A stretch of 64,000 bases of DNA, from positions 2,480,001 through 2,544,000 of the forward strand of contig NZ_JAUSWY010000001.1 of assembly GCF_030815585.1 (NCBI RefSeq). The letters run 5' to 3'. Numbering within the stretch: the stretch's first letter is position 1; each line of letters begins with the position of its first letter. The notes beneath the pieces are model-generated. The model was not told where the DNA came from and did no database searches. It was given only the letters and a program-made list of their open reading frames with translations. Shown piece by piece: positions 16,829 to 27,957 of this stretch. The position numbers and the translations under genes were made by a program. This DNA is from Arthrobacter pascens (GTDB taxonomy: Bacteria; Actinomycetota; Actinomycetes; Actinomycetales; Micrococcaceae).

Positions 16829-17319
16829 CCGAAAATCCTTTCGAATGATCGTGGTTCGACGGTGCTGTCCCGGATCGCGGCCGCGAAGAGGTCTGCCAGA
16901 GTTTCGGCCGCGGCCTCGAAGTCGTCCAAAAAGCTGCTTCGTGCAAACACTCTCGAAACCAGCTCACGGGGCAGGTCAGGAAAGAGGACGTCGGCGTAAT
17001 CGTCGGGGAGAACCAACTCGTCATGGCGGAGAACCATGTGTCCTAGCTCGTGAAGTATGAATTGTTGCCTATGAAGCGCTGATGGGGTCGCGGCGTGCAA
17101 GATGATCTCCGCCGTGTCTGTCGACAGCCATAGGCCGCAGACAGACCCTCCATTGAGTGCCCGGGAAACCTCAATCTCAATGCGCCGGTTACGGATCCCC
17201 TCTACAACTTCGACAAGGCGCTCGAGCGTTAGGTGTGCAGGCAGTAGAAGCGCATTAAATGCATCTTCTGCGCGTACTGCCGGAACTGTTTCTGCGTGCC
17301 AACGAACTTCCATGAGCAT
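16825..17319 (-). CDS. ImmA/IrrE-like zinc metallopeptidase
   Basis: 164 residues. The zinc motif HELGH is at 90-94 within QQFILHELGHMVLRHDE, and the third ligand region FEAAAETLADLFAAAI (Glu139, Asp143) follows at the spacing seen in ImmA/IrrE-type gluzincins. ATG 17319 is used; ATG 17313, with GGGGG upstream, is equally possible. It is the first gene of the overlapping operon (4-base ATGA overlap with the membrane-protein gene). In ICEBs1, ImmA cleaves the repressor ImmR to trigger excision, and IrrE cleaves DdrO in Deinococcus. A similar role against one of the two EspR-like proteins is the natural hypothesis. Confidence 0.8.
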   Translation of the reverse strand: MLMEVRWHAETVPAVRAEDAFNALLLPAHLTLERLVEVVEGIRNRRIEIEVSRALNGGSVCGLWLSTDTAEIILHAATPSALHRQQFILHELGHMVLRHDELVLPDDYADVLFPDLPRELVSRVFARSSFLDDFEAAAETLADLFAAAIRDSTVEPRSFERIFG

Positions 17320-17417
17320 CCCCCATATGCCTGTGTCATCCCCAATTCAAACCGGCGTCCATCGAAGAGAGCCGCTGCCGCAAACGACAGTGATGACACC
17401 AGACCTCAATTGAACTC

Positions 17418-17445
17418 CCCTGCTCTGGACATGTCCAGAGCAGGG
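17418..17445. promoter_or_regulatory. 28-bp perfect palindrome, candidate operator (copy B)
   Basis: A perfect palindrome of two 14-base arms with no spacer; its core GCTCTGGACATGTCCAGAGC is at 17422-17441. It lies about 100 bases from the metallopeptidase start on one side and about 110 from the excisionase-like start on the other. Both genes read away from it, so a terminator is unlikely and an operator likely. It shares the consensus GCTSTRGAC-NN-GTCYASAGC with 13756-13775. Confidence 0.65.
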
Positions 17446-17556
17446 TTAACCAGGGATCCTCCTGAGGTGTTGTGCGTGGTCTGGCATCGGGTCATGTTCT
17501 CTGCCGCACCAAACATCATGAACTGGCCAAAGCAGTCGAGAGTTTAGCGAGTTCCG

Positions 17557-17832
17557 ATGGATCTTGAGTTTTTCGAACCTGCCGAGGCAGCTGCCCTAAT
17601 GCGGTGCACTGAAGCCTGGCTACGGGAGGGCGCCGCCAGCGGGCGGTTTCCCCATGCGTGCTGGGGAAAAGGAAAAATCATCTTCACTTCAGAGCACATC
17701 CTGGAAATCGCCCGGCTGAGTGAGGTGCTCCCCGGCAATACACCGAACGTTGCTCCCGCCGTTCCAAAGACAGCGTCGAAGGAGCGGCTCATCGGGACCC
17801 GAGCGAGAGTACGACTCGCTCCAGCCAACTAA
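17557..17832 (+). CDS. excisionase-like small helix-turn-helix protein
   Basis: 91 residues. The N-terminal half is an excisionase/MerR-type winged helix: FFEPAEAAALMRCTEAWLRE, then GRFPHACWGKGKIIFTSEHI. The typical order, helix-turn-helix followed by a short hairpin and helix, is clear. It lies next to and convergent with the integrase gene and divergent from the metallopeptidase operon across a 28-bp palindrome. A role as recombination directionality factor for the integrase is the simplest reading. No strong ribosome binding site precedes the ATG, so start and expression level are uncertain. Confidence 0.65.
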   Translation: MDLEFFEPAEAAALMRCTEAWLREGAASGRFPHACWGKGKIIFTSEHILEIARLSEVLPGNTPNVAPAVPKTASKERLIGTRARVRLAPAN

Positions 17833-17872
17833 CTCGCAGCAGAAGGGGCCGGTGCCGCGCAGCACTATTCAC

Positions 17873-19003
17873 TCAGCGAACAAAGCCCGAAATTGAGCGC
17901 TCCGTGGCGTCCGCCCCGGCCTGCAGGGCTTCGGGCATCAAGTGCCCGTATACCTGCTCTGTCGTCCGGGTCGACGTGTGGCCAAGCCGCCGCGAGATCG
18001 TGAACAGGTTTACGCCATCTTGAATCAGCCACGACGCGTGGGTGTGCCGCAAATCGTGGATGCGGGGCGACTTCCTCAGTCCATGCGCTCGCGCTGCCTT
18101 CACGGCCGGAACCCAGTAAAAGTGCCAATACAACCTATGGACGATCCGCTCCCCCTTGGGCGTCGTAAAGAGGAGCTCATCGCCGGTTCGGCTCGCCACC
18201 AGGGGTACGAGGAGATCGACCAACGCCGGGTTGAGGCCGATGGTTCGCTTTCCCGCACCCGTCTTGGTGGCTCCAATGTAGAACTGGGACTTGCCATCCC
18301 GTTTCCAGGCCTTGTTGACCCTCACGGTTGGAGGCTTGGCGAGCAAGTCGACATCCGCCACTTTCAGCGCTGTAGCCTCCCCAAATCTGGTTCCTGTCAT
18401 AACCAGAAAGCTCGTGAAGGTCTTGTACCGCTCCCCCATCACTTCCAGGATCATGTTGAACTCGGAATGGGTGAGGAACATGGCTTCATCCTCAGCTTTG
18501 TCGATGCTCGGCAACTGCACGCCACGGCACGGATTCTTGGGGATGTACTGGAGCATTTCAGCAGTATTCATCGCCGCGGAGATGAGGCCGTGAACGTTGT
18601 GGATCGTCTTCGGGGCCTTGCCCTTCGCCATCATCGATTTCACCCAATGGTTCAGGTGTCGATAGTCGAGCTTGTCGACAGGAATGTGGCCGATAATGTC
18701 CCGGATATGACGGTCCAGCATCACCTGATAAGTCCTGACGGTCCCGCTCGAGGGGCGGATCAGGAGATCAATATGTTCCTGGACAACCTCGGCCACTGTG
18801 GGAACCCGGGCCTGGTTGGAGAGTATGGCGTGCTGGGCGATTTCGAAAGACTGACCGTTTGCGTCCAGGAGTCGTTTGAGCGTTTCAGCTTCGGCTTCGG
18901 TAGCGACTGTGAGGCCCTGGTTTGTGTGGCTCTTCGGGTCGCGCCAGCGGACCATGTAGGACTTGGAAGCGTCCTTTTTGATGCGCGTACTGATGCTGGC
19001 CAC
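17873..19003 (-). CDS. int: tyrosine site-specific integrase
   Basis: 376 residues in the usual phage/ICE integrase layout: N-terminal arm-binding domain (1-65), core-binding SAM-like domain (66-165) and catalytic domain (170-360). All catalytic residues are visible: Arg206 in TGTRFGE, Lys247 in ATKTG, His316-x-x-Arg319 in HDLRHTH, His342 in RLGHTS and Tyr352 in QVYGHL. The GTG at 19003 starts only 87 bases from the tRNA-Leu 3' end, the standard position for an integrase using that tRNA as attachment site. The protein is intact, so the element may still be able to recombine. Confidence 0.92.
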   Translation of the reverse strand: MASISTRIKKDASKSYMVRWRDPKSHTNQGLTVATEAEAETLKRLLDANGQSFEIAQHAILSNQARVPTVAEVVQEHIDLLIRPSSGTVRTYQVMLDRHIRDIIGHIPVDKLDYRHLNHWVKSMMAKGKAPKTIHNVHGLISAAMNTAEMLQYIPKNPCRGVQLPSIDKAEDEAMFLTHSEFNMILEVMGERYKTFTSFLVMTGTRFGEATALKVADVDLLAKPPTVRVNKAWKRDGKSQFYIGATKTGAGKRTIGLNPALVDLLVPLVASRTGDELLFTTPKGERIVHRLYWHFYWVPAVKAARAHGLRKSPRIHDLRHTHASWLIQDGVNLFTISRRLGHTSTRTTEQVYGHLMPEALQAGADATERSISGFVR

Positions 19004-19020
19004 GTAAAAAGGCTACGCCG

Positions 19021-19075
19021 CTGTACACACATTTGGGGGTTTTGTACACAGTCAGAGACCCAATGGGCCTCTGAC
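19021..19075. promoter_or_regulatory. repeats between integrase and tRNA-Leu: probable integrase arm sites
   Basis: TGTACACA occurs at 19022-19029 and 19043-19050 as direct repeats, followed by an inverted repeat with arms GTCAGAG (19051-19057) and CTCTGAC (19069-19075). Their position between the integrase start and the tRNA 3' end fits integrase-binding or attachment-site arm sequences. The crossover core should lie in or next to the tRNA 3' end (19090 onwards). Confidence 0.45.
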
Positions 19076-19089
19076 CTGCGGAAACACTG

Positions 19090-19171
19090 TGCCCGAGGTG
19101 GGACTCGAACCCACACACCTTTCGATACCGCATTTTGAGTGCGGCGCGTCTGCCAATTCCGCCACTCGGGC
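19090..19171 (-). tRNA. tRNA-Leu(CAA)
   Basis: The minus strand folds as a class II tRNA: acceptor GCCCGAG/CTCGGGC with discriminator A, a D-arm with GGCAGACGCG, anticodon loop CTCAAAA (anticodon CAA), a long variable arm and the T-loop GGTTCGAGTCC. CCA is not encoded. The integrase gene begins just past its 3' end, which makes it the likely attachment site. Confidence 0.93.
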
Positions 19172-19311
19172 GCGGAAGATACGGAAGCAAACAGGGTACG
19201 CCCACAGCTGATTGTGAGCAACGCGATCGCTTCACGTACGCGGAATTACTCTACATGCAGATAGGCTGAATTCCAGAATCGCGCCGCCGACGCCGCAATC
19301 GACCATGCAGA

Positions 19312-19340
19312 TCAAGTACCGCCGCGGTGACACCTAAGAT
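19312..19340 (+). promoter_or_regulatory. candidate promoter of the response-regulator gene
   Basis: TAAGAT at 19335-19340 is a good actinobacterial -10 box. TCAAGT lies 17 bases upstream as a weak -35. The start codon is about 36 bases downstream. Confidence 0.4.
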
Positions 19341-19376
19341 AGTGATGTCCCCGCCGTACCTTCCCAAGGAGATCCC

Positions 19377-19982
19377 GTGACTGAACCGACGGAGTCAAAA
19401 TCCACCTCCCAGCCGGCGCGCCGCGTCATTGTTGCCGAGGATGAAACCCTCATCCGCCTCGACATCATCGAGATCCTGCGCGGCGAAGGCTACGACGTTG
19501 TGGGTGAGGCAGACAACGGCGAGAAGGCCGTGCAGCTCGCCGAGGAACTCAAGCCGGATCTAGTCCTGATGGACGTCAAGATGCCGGTCATGGACGGTAT
19601 TTCCGCTGCCGAGAAGATCGTCAAGGCCCGTATCGCCCCCGTGGTCCTGCTGACAGCGTTCAGCCAGAAGGAGCTTGTGGAGCGGGCACGCGACGCCGGG
19701 GCCATGGCCTACGTGGTCAAGCCCTTCACCCCGGCCGATCTCATTCCGGCACTGGAGATCGCCCTCTCCCGTCACGAGGAAATCAAGGCGCTCGAAAGCG
19801 AAGTCTCGGACCTCCAAGAGCAGTTCGCAACCCGCAAGCTCGTGGAGCGTGCCAAGAGCCTGCTGACCACCAAGATGGGCCTCACGGAACCTGAAGCCTT
19901 CCGCTGGATCCAGAAGACCTCCATGGACCGCCGCCTCAGCATGCGCGAGGTCGCCGAGACCATCATCAACCAGGTCAACTGA
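19377..19982 (+). CDS. pdtaR: PdtaR-type ANTAR response regulator
   Basis: 201 residues. The receiver domain (about 13-130) has the acidic pair Glu21/Asp22, phosphoacceptor Asp66 in LVLMDVKMP, and Lys115 in YVVKPF. An ANTAR RNA-binding domain (about 140-198) follows: ATRKLVERAKSLLTTKMGLT, then EAFRWIQKTSMDRRLSMREV. ANTAR regulators bind hairpins in mRNA leaders to prevent termination. In mycobacteria the homologue Rv1626 is paired with PdtaS; no such kinase is in this window. The GTG at 19377 has AAGGAGAT upstream. The neighbourhood with pyk matches other actinobacteria. Confidence 0.9.
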   Translation: MTEPTESKSTSQPARRVIVAEDETLIRLDIIEILRGEGYDVVGEADNGEKAVQLAEELKPDLVLMDVKMPVMDGISAAEKIVKARIAPVVLLTAFSQKELVERARDAGAMAYVVKPFTPADLIPALEIALSRHEEIKALESEVSDLQEQFATRKLVERAKSLLTTKMGLTEPEAFRWIQKTSMDRRLSMREVAETIINQVN

Positions 19983-20004
19983 CGCAGCGCCAGACAAACA
20001 ACAC

Positions 20005-20046
20005 AAAAGGGAGGGTCCCCGCCACATGGCGGGGACCCTCCCTTTT
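20005..20046. terminator. bidirectional intrinsic terminator
   Basis: A 19-base perfect stem AAAAGGGAGGGTCCCCGCC / complement around the loop ACAT. The A-rich 5' flank and T-rich 3' flank make it act on both strands. It lies between the convergent response-regulator and pyruvate kinase genes. Confidence 0.9.
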
Positions 20047-20053
20047 CAGCTGC

Positions 20054-21544
20054 CTAGGCCTTCTTTTTCTTTTCCGGCCAGGGACCAAGCTTTTCCCTGT
20101 TTCCGACCGCTTCGCCAAGGCCCGTGGTATCGGCGAGGTCGCCCACCTTGTGGACCTTCAGCGAGTTGGTGGATCCGGCCTTTCCGGGAGGGGAACCGGC
20201 AGCGATGACCACGAGGTCACCGTCTTCCACCAGTTCCATTTCCAGCAGGCTGCGGTCAACCTGGGCGGTCATCTCATCCGTGTGGCCCACCATGGCCACG
20301 AGTACCGGCTGGATACCCCATGTCAGTGCCAGTTGGTTCCAGACGTGCTCCACCGGGGTGAAGGCAAACACCGGCTTGATGGGGCGCAGGCGGGAGAGGC
20401 GGCGTGCCGAGTCACCGGACTGGGTGAAGGTACAAATGTACTTTGCATCCAGCTGGTCGGCGATTTCGACGGCCGCGCGGGTGATGGCGCCGCCACGGGT
20501 CTTGGGCTTGGTCCCCAGCGGCGGGACGCGCTCCAGGCCGTGGACCTCGGTGGATTCGATGATCCGGGCCATGACCTTGACGGTTTCGATCGGGTACTTA
20601 CCCACGCTGGTCTCGCCGGAGAGCATGACGGCGTCGGCACCGTCGAGGACGGCGTTGGCGCAGTCGGAGGCTTCCGCGCGGGTGGGACGCGGGTTGTCGA
20701 TCATGGACTCCAGGACCTGGGTGGCCACGATGACGGGCTTGGCCCAGCGGCGTGCCAGTTCGATGGCGCGCTTCTGGACGATCGGCACTTCCTCCAGCGG
20801 AAGTTCCACGCCGAGGTCGCCACGGGCCACCATGATGGCGTCGAAGGCGTCGATAATCTCGTGGAGCTGGTCAACTGCCTGCGGCTTTTCGATCTTGGCG
20901 ATGACCGGCACGCGGCGGCCTTCTTCGTCCATGATCTCGTGCACCCGGACAATGTCGGAAGCGTCGCGGACGAACGACAGTGCAACGAGGTCAACACCGC
21001 GGCGCATGGCCCAGCGGAGATCGTCCTCGTCCTTTTCGCTCAGCGCCGGGACGTTGACTGCCACGCCGGGAAGGTTGATGCCCTTGTTGTTGGACACCAT
21101 GCCGCCCACTGTCACCGTGGTAACCACCTTGACGTCATCAACCTCGATGGCGCGCAGGGCAACCTTGCCGTCGTCGATCAGCAGGGCATCCCCCACGTTG
21201 ACGTCCTCGGTGAGGCTCTTCAGCGTGGTGGAGCAGATGTCCTGCGTGCCCGGAACGTCTTCGGTGGTGATGGTGAAAGTGTCGCCCACGGCCAAGGCGT
21301 GTGGGCCGTCGACAAAGCGGCCCAGGCGGATCTTGGGGCCCTGGAGGTCAGCCATGATCGCCACGGGCTTGTTCAGCGAGGCCGAAGCCTTGCGGACGTT
21401 CTCATAGGTGTTGTCGTGCACGGAATAGTCGCCGTGGCTCATGTTCATTCGGGCAACATCCACGCCGGCTTCCAACACCGCAAGGGTGTTTTCAAAGCTG
21501 GCAATTGCCGGTCCGAATGTGGCCACAATTTTAGCGCGTCTCAT
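20054..21544 (-). CDS. pyk: pyruvate kinase
   Basis: 496 residues, full length for a bacterial type II pyruvate kinase. It converts phosphoenolpyruvate and ADP to pyruvate and ATP, the last step of glycolysis. Landmarks: RRAKIVATFGPA at the N-terminus, NMSHGDY, MADLQGPKIRLG, the catalytic lysine in VIAKIEKPQAV, MVARGDLGVELPLEEVP, the family signature near MLSGETSVGKYP, and the C-terminal allosteric domain. The C-terminus is Lys-rich. It is convergent with the response-regulator gene across a shared terminator. Confidence 0.96.
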   Translation of the reverse strand: MRRAKIVATFGPAIASFENTLAVLEAGVDVARMNMSHGDYSVHDNTYENVRKASASLNKPVAIMADLQGPKIRLGRFVDGPHALAVGDTFTITTEDVPGTQDICSTTLKSLTEDVNVGDALLIDDGKVALRAIEVDDVKVVTTVTVGGMVSNNKGINLPGVAVNVPALSEKDEDDLRWAMRRGVDLVALSFVRDASDIVRVHEIMDEEGRRVPVIAKIEKPQAVDQLHEIIDAFDAIMVARGDLGVELPLEEVPIVQKRAIELARRWAKPVIVATQVLESMIDNPRPTRAEASDCANAVLDGADAVMLSGETSVGKYPIETVKVMARIIESTEVHGLERVPPLGTKPKTRGGAITRAAVEIADQLDAKYICTFTQSGDSARRLSRLRPIKPVFAFTPVEHVWNQLALTWGIQPVLVAMVGHTDEMTAQVDRSLLEMELVEDGDLVVIAAGSPPGKAGSTNSLKVHKVGDLADTTGLGEAVGNREKLGPWPEKKKKA

Positions 21545-21627
21545 ATACCTACCCTAGTAGTTTGCTGCATTGGTTAAGTTGTTGTGGAGGTGAACTCTGG
21601 GCGGCGCACGGCAGAAAACCGCCCGCG

Positions 21628-23077
<1,450 letters not shown>

Positions 23078-23085
<8 letters not shown>

Positions 23086-26000
23086 CGGTAACCTCCAGGA
23101 TTCGAGACCAAACTTCTTCGCCGTCGGGGTCAAGGCCCTCTTCGATGGCGTCGAGCCGGGTTTGCAGGACAGCCGCGTAGTCGCGCGGCAGCACTTTGGT
23201 AATACGGGCCGCGGTGTCGTCGAAGTTCTCCAACAGCCGCGCGGCCAGCAATGATTCCGTCTCCTCGTGGTGCTTGACCAGGAGGCCGTGGACAATGTCA
23301 CGGTCTTCGGCGTCAAGCTCAAGGAGCTGGAGTTCGCCGGATTCCAGAGCCTGCTTGTTCAGGCGGGTGGTCCGCAGATCCAGCACGTAGGCGGTGCCGC
23401 CGGACATGCCGGCACCGAAGTTGCGTCCCGTGCGGCCGATGATGAGCGTCTGGCCGCCGGTCATGTACTCGCAGCCGTGGTCGCCGATGCCTTCGACAAC
23501 GGCGGTGGCTCCGGAGTTGCGGACCAGGAAGCGTTCGCCCACCTGGCCGCGGAGGAAGATCTCGCCGCTCGTGGCGCCGTAGCCGATCACGTTACCGGCG
23601 ATGACGTTGGTTTCCGCCTTGAACACGTTGGTGCGGTCCGGCCGGACAATGATCCGTCCGCCGGAAAGGCCCTTGCCCACGTAGTCGTTGGAGTCGCCGT
23701 ACAGCCGCAGCGTGATGCCGGCCGGCAGGAAAGCGCCCAGCGACTGGCCGGCGGTTCCCGTCAGCGTGATGTCGATCGTGTCAGTGGCCAGCACGTCAGT
23801 GCTGAACGTCTTGGTGACAACGTGGCCCAGCATGGTTCCCACGGAACGGTCCGTGTTGATGACGTCCACGGCGATCTTGACCGGGCTGCGGTCGGTGAGT
23901 GCTTCGGTGGCCATGGTGATCAGGCGCTGGTCAAAGTGCTTGTCCAGCTCGTGGTTCTGCGAGGTGAGGTTGCGCAGCGGCGCGTCGTCATCGAACTCAA
24001 GCCCGTGCAGGATCGGATCAAGGTCCAGGCCGTCGGCCTTCCAATGGTTGATCGCCTCGCGGGCGTCCAGCATTTCGGCGTGGCCGATTGCCTCCTCCAG
24101 GCTGCGGAAACCAAGCTCCGCGAGGATCTCCCGGACTTCCTCGGCGAGGAACTCGAAGAAGTTCACCACAAACTCGGGCTTGCCGTTGAAGCGCGCCCGC
24201 AGCTCGGGGTTCTGCGTCGCGACGCCCACGGGGCACGTGTCCAGGTGGCAGACGCGCATCATGATGCAGCCGGATACCACCAGCGGAGCGGTGGCGAAAC
24301 CGAACTCTTCGCCGCCCAGCAGTGCTGCAATCACAACGTCACGGCCGGTCTTGAGCTGGCCGTCCACCTGCACCACCACACGGTCGCGGAGGCCGTTGAG
24401 CATGAGGGTCTGCTGGGTCTCTGCGAGCCCCAGCTCCCATGGCACGCCCGCGTGCTTGAGTGAGTTCAGCGGCGAGGCTCCGGTTCCGCCGTCGTGTCCG
24501 GAAACCAGTACGACGTCGGCCTTCGCCTTAGTGACACCGGCGGCAACTGTGCCGATCCCCACTTCGGAGACGAGCTTGACGTGCACCCGGGCTGAGGGGT
24601 TGGCGCGCTTCGCATCGTAGATGAGCTGCGCCAGGTCCTCGATGGAGTAGATGTCGTGGTGCGGGGGCGGCGAAATGAGGCCGACGCCGGGGGTCGAGTG
24701 GCGTGTCCGGGCTACCCAGGGGTAGACCTTCTGGGCCATCAGCTGGCCGCCTTCGCCGGGCTTGGCACCCTGCGCCATCTTGATCTGGATGTCGTCAGCA
24801 TTGCTCAGGTACAGGCTGGTGACACCGAACCGGCCGGACGCGATCTGCTTCACGGCAGAGCGACGTTCCGGATCCAGCAGGCGGTCCACGTCCTCGCCGC
24901 CTTCACCGGTGTTGGACTTGCCGCCCAGCCGGTTCATGGCGATCGCGAGGGTCTCGTGAGCCTCCTTGGAAATAGAGCCGTAGCTCATGGCACCAGTGGA
25001 GAACCGCTTGACGATGCTGGAGACGGGCTCCACTTCCTCAAGCGGAACCGCGGGACGCTGGCCGGTCTTGAACTTGAGCAGCCCGCGCAGGGTCATCAGG
25101 TGCTCGGACTGGTCATCCACGCCCCTGGTGTAGGACTTGAAAATGTCATAGCGGCGCTCACGCGTCGCATGCTGCAGGCGGAACACCGTCTCCGGGTTGA
25201 AGAGGTGCGGCTCACCGTCGCGGCGCCACTGGTATTCGCCGCCGCCCATGAGCGGACTGTGAGGCAGCTCGATGCCCCCTTCGGGGTAGGCCATCTGGTG
25301 CCGCGCTGAAACTTCAGCGGCAATGACGTCCAGGCCAACGCCGCCAAGCTGCGAGTGGGTCCCAGCAAAGAATTCATCCACCAGTTCCTGCCCGAGGCCC
25401 AGGGCCTCGAACGTCTGCGCGCCGGTGTAGGACGCCACGGTGGAGATGCCCATCTTGGACATGATCTTCAGGACGCCCTTGCCGAGGCCCTTGATCAAGT
25501 TGTAGACCCCGTCCTGCGGGGTGACGCCGACGACATCGCCGCTGCTGATGAGCTGCTCCACCGATTCCATGGCCAGGTACGGGTTCACCGCGGAGGCTCC
25601 GTAGCCGATGAGCACGGCCACGTGGTGCGTCTCGCGGACGTCACCGGCCTCGACCACCAAGGCGGTCTTGGTCCGGTTGGCGCTGCGCAACAGGTGGTGG
25701 TGCACTGCACTGACCAGCAGCAGTGACGGGATGGGCGCCCACTGTGCGTTCGAGTCACGGTCCGAGAGCACGACGTACTGGACGCCGCGGTTGATGGCGC
25801 CGGAGACCTGCTCGCAGATCTCGGTCAGCCGGGCGCGGAGCGCGTTCTCGCCGCCTTCGGGGCGGTAAAGTCCGCGGACCTTCATGGCCACCCTGTCGCC
25901 GTCGGGCGTCTCGATGTTGGCGATCTTGGCCAACTGGTCGTTGTTGATCACCGGGAACGGCAGCGAGACCTGCGGCTGGCGGACCTGCTTGGTATCCAGC

Positions 26001-27694
26001 AGGTTGCCGTTGGGTCCGATGGCACACATCAGAGAGGTGACCAGTTCTTCACGGATGGCGTCAAGCGGCGGGTTGGTCACCTGCGCGAAGGACTGCACAA
26101 AGTAGTCGAAAAGCAGGCGGGGCCGCTTGGACAGCACAGCCACCGGGGTGTCCGAGCCCATGGCACCCAGCGGCTCGGCGCCCGTGCGGGCCATCGGGCC
26201 CAGCAGGATCCTGAGCTCTTCGGTGGTGTAACCGAAAGTACGCTGGCGGATGTTCACCGAAGCCGCCGTGTGGACCACGTGTTCGCGCTCGGGAAGATCG
26301 TTGAGGTCGATCAGGTTGTCCTTGACCCATTCGGCCCAGGGGTTCGCTGCGGCGACCTCGGCTTTGACCTCTTCATCGTCGATGATGCGGCCGGCGTCGG
26401 TGTCCACCAGGAACATCTTGCCGGGAGAAACGCGGCCCTTTTTGACCACCTTGGAGGCTTCGACGTCGATCACGCCGACTTCGGAGGCGAAGACGATCAG
26501 TCCGTCCTCAGTGATCCAGTAACGTCCCGGCCGGAGTCCGTTGCGGTCCAGGGTGGCGCCCACAAGGTTGCCGTCGGTGAAGGACACGGCGGCAGGGCCG
26601 TCCCACGGCTCCATCAGCAGCGAGTGGTACTCATAAAAGGCACGCCGGGCCGGATCCATGGTGGCGTGGTTTTCCCAGGCCTCGGGGATCATCATCATGA
26701 TCGAGTGCGTGATGGGGCGGCCGGAGAGCCACAGCAGCTCTGCCACCTCGTCAAAGGAGGCGGAGTCTGAGGCACCGGGAGTGCAGATGGGGTAGAGCTC
26801 TTCCGGGGACTGGCCCAGCAGCGGGTTGGCAAGCTGCGACTGGCGGGCACGCATCCAGTTGCGGTTGCCCTTGACCGTGTTGATTTCACCGTTATGGGCA
26901 ATGGTCCGGAACGGCTGGGCAAGCGGCCAGGACGGGAAGGTGTTGGTGGAGAAGCGTGAGTGGACGATGGCCAGCTTGGTCTTGAACCGCTTGTCCGAGA
27001 GGTCCGGATAGAACGGCTCCAGCTGGGCAGTAGTGAGCATGCCCTTGTAGACAATGGTGCGTGAGGACAGCGACGGGAAGTACACGCCGAACTTGTTCTG
27101 CGCACGCTTGCGGATGCGCCAGGCCCGGGAGTCCAGCTCATTCCGGTCCAGTTCTTCACCGGTGGCTGAGGCAAGGAACGGCTGGGAGAAGTACGGCATG
27201 CATGCCCGCGCCATGGCGCCGACCAGGTCCGCGACGATGGGCACTTCGCGCCAGCCGAGGACAACCAGGCCCTCGTCAGCCGCCAGGCCTTCAATGCCCG
27301 CCTTGGCGGCATCGGCTTCGCGCTGCTCGGCCGGGAGGAAAGCGGTGCCTGCAACGTACTGGCCCGGAGCAGGAAGTTCGAACTGTGTGACTGCCCGGAA
27401 GAACTCATCTGGAATCTGCATCAGGAGGCCGGCGCCGTCGCCGGTTCCTTCATCGGCGCCCACGGCGCCACGGTGCTCCAGGTTGCGCAAAGCAGTCAGG
27501 GCGGCATCCACGATGTCGTAGCCGGGCTCCCCCCGGAGGGTGGCGATGATCGCCAGACCGCAGGCGTCCTTCTCCTGCTCCGGGTTGTACAGCCCACGGG
27601 CCTCCGGCAGGGACGCGAAGCGCTTGAACGGCGACATCGCGGCCACTGGCTGGTCCGGTTCGGACCAGCTGGGAGTGTGAAGAGTTTGGCTCAT
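23078..27694 (-). CDS. gltB: glutamate synthase (NADPH) large subunit
   Basis: 1538 residues. It makes two glutamates from glutamine and 2-oxoglutarate. The N-terminal class II amidotransferase domain starts its mature chain at the Cys in [18 protein letters not shown]. The central and FMN domains include [20 protein letters not shown], the glutamate synthase signature. The Fe-S cysteines are in [19 protein letters not shown], and the C-terminal GXGXG helix includes [11 protein letters not shown] 27694 is chosen by AAGGA upstream and by family N-termini. It overlaps gltD by 8 bases, giving a two-gene operon. Confidence 0.96.
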
Positions 27695-27793
27695 GGGAGA
27701 CGTCCTTCCTCCTGATCGTGCGTATGGAAGGGACACCGTTGGCCCCACTCAGAGCGCCTCTGTGATGGGCACAACGAAGTGTAATTACTGGAA

Positions 27794-27823
27794 ATTGTAG
27801 GCCAGCCCGGCCTGCTGAACTAA
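27794..27823 (-). promoter_or_regulatory. candidate gltB promoter
   Basis: On the minus strand TTAGTT (27818-27823) and TACAAT (27794-27799) are separated by 18 bases, about 100 bases upstream of the gltB start. The -10 is good and the -35 weak. Confidence 0.35.
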
Positions 27824-27957
27824 CAGTTACGCAGGCCCCTGACCCGGGCTTGACCGGCCAGCAGCTCTATGCTGGTCCGGTGCGGGCCCTGATGCCACGA
27901 CGCTGTGGTGTGTGGGCGCTCCGAGCGGTGACTCTGCTGCCCTGCCGTGCTGGCGTT

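Noticed and set aside
17418..17445. Reading the 28-bp palindrome as a terminator
   Set aside because: Both flanking genes read away from it, there is no loop and no T-run, and a variant of its core recurs at another divergent promoter.
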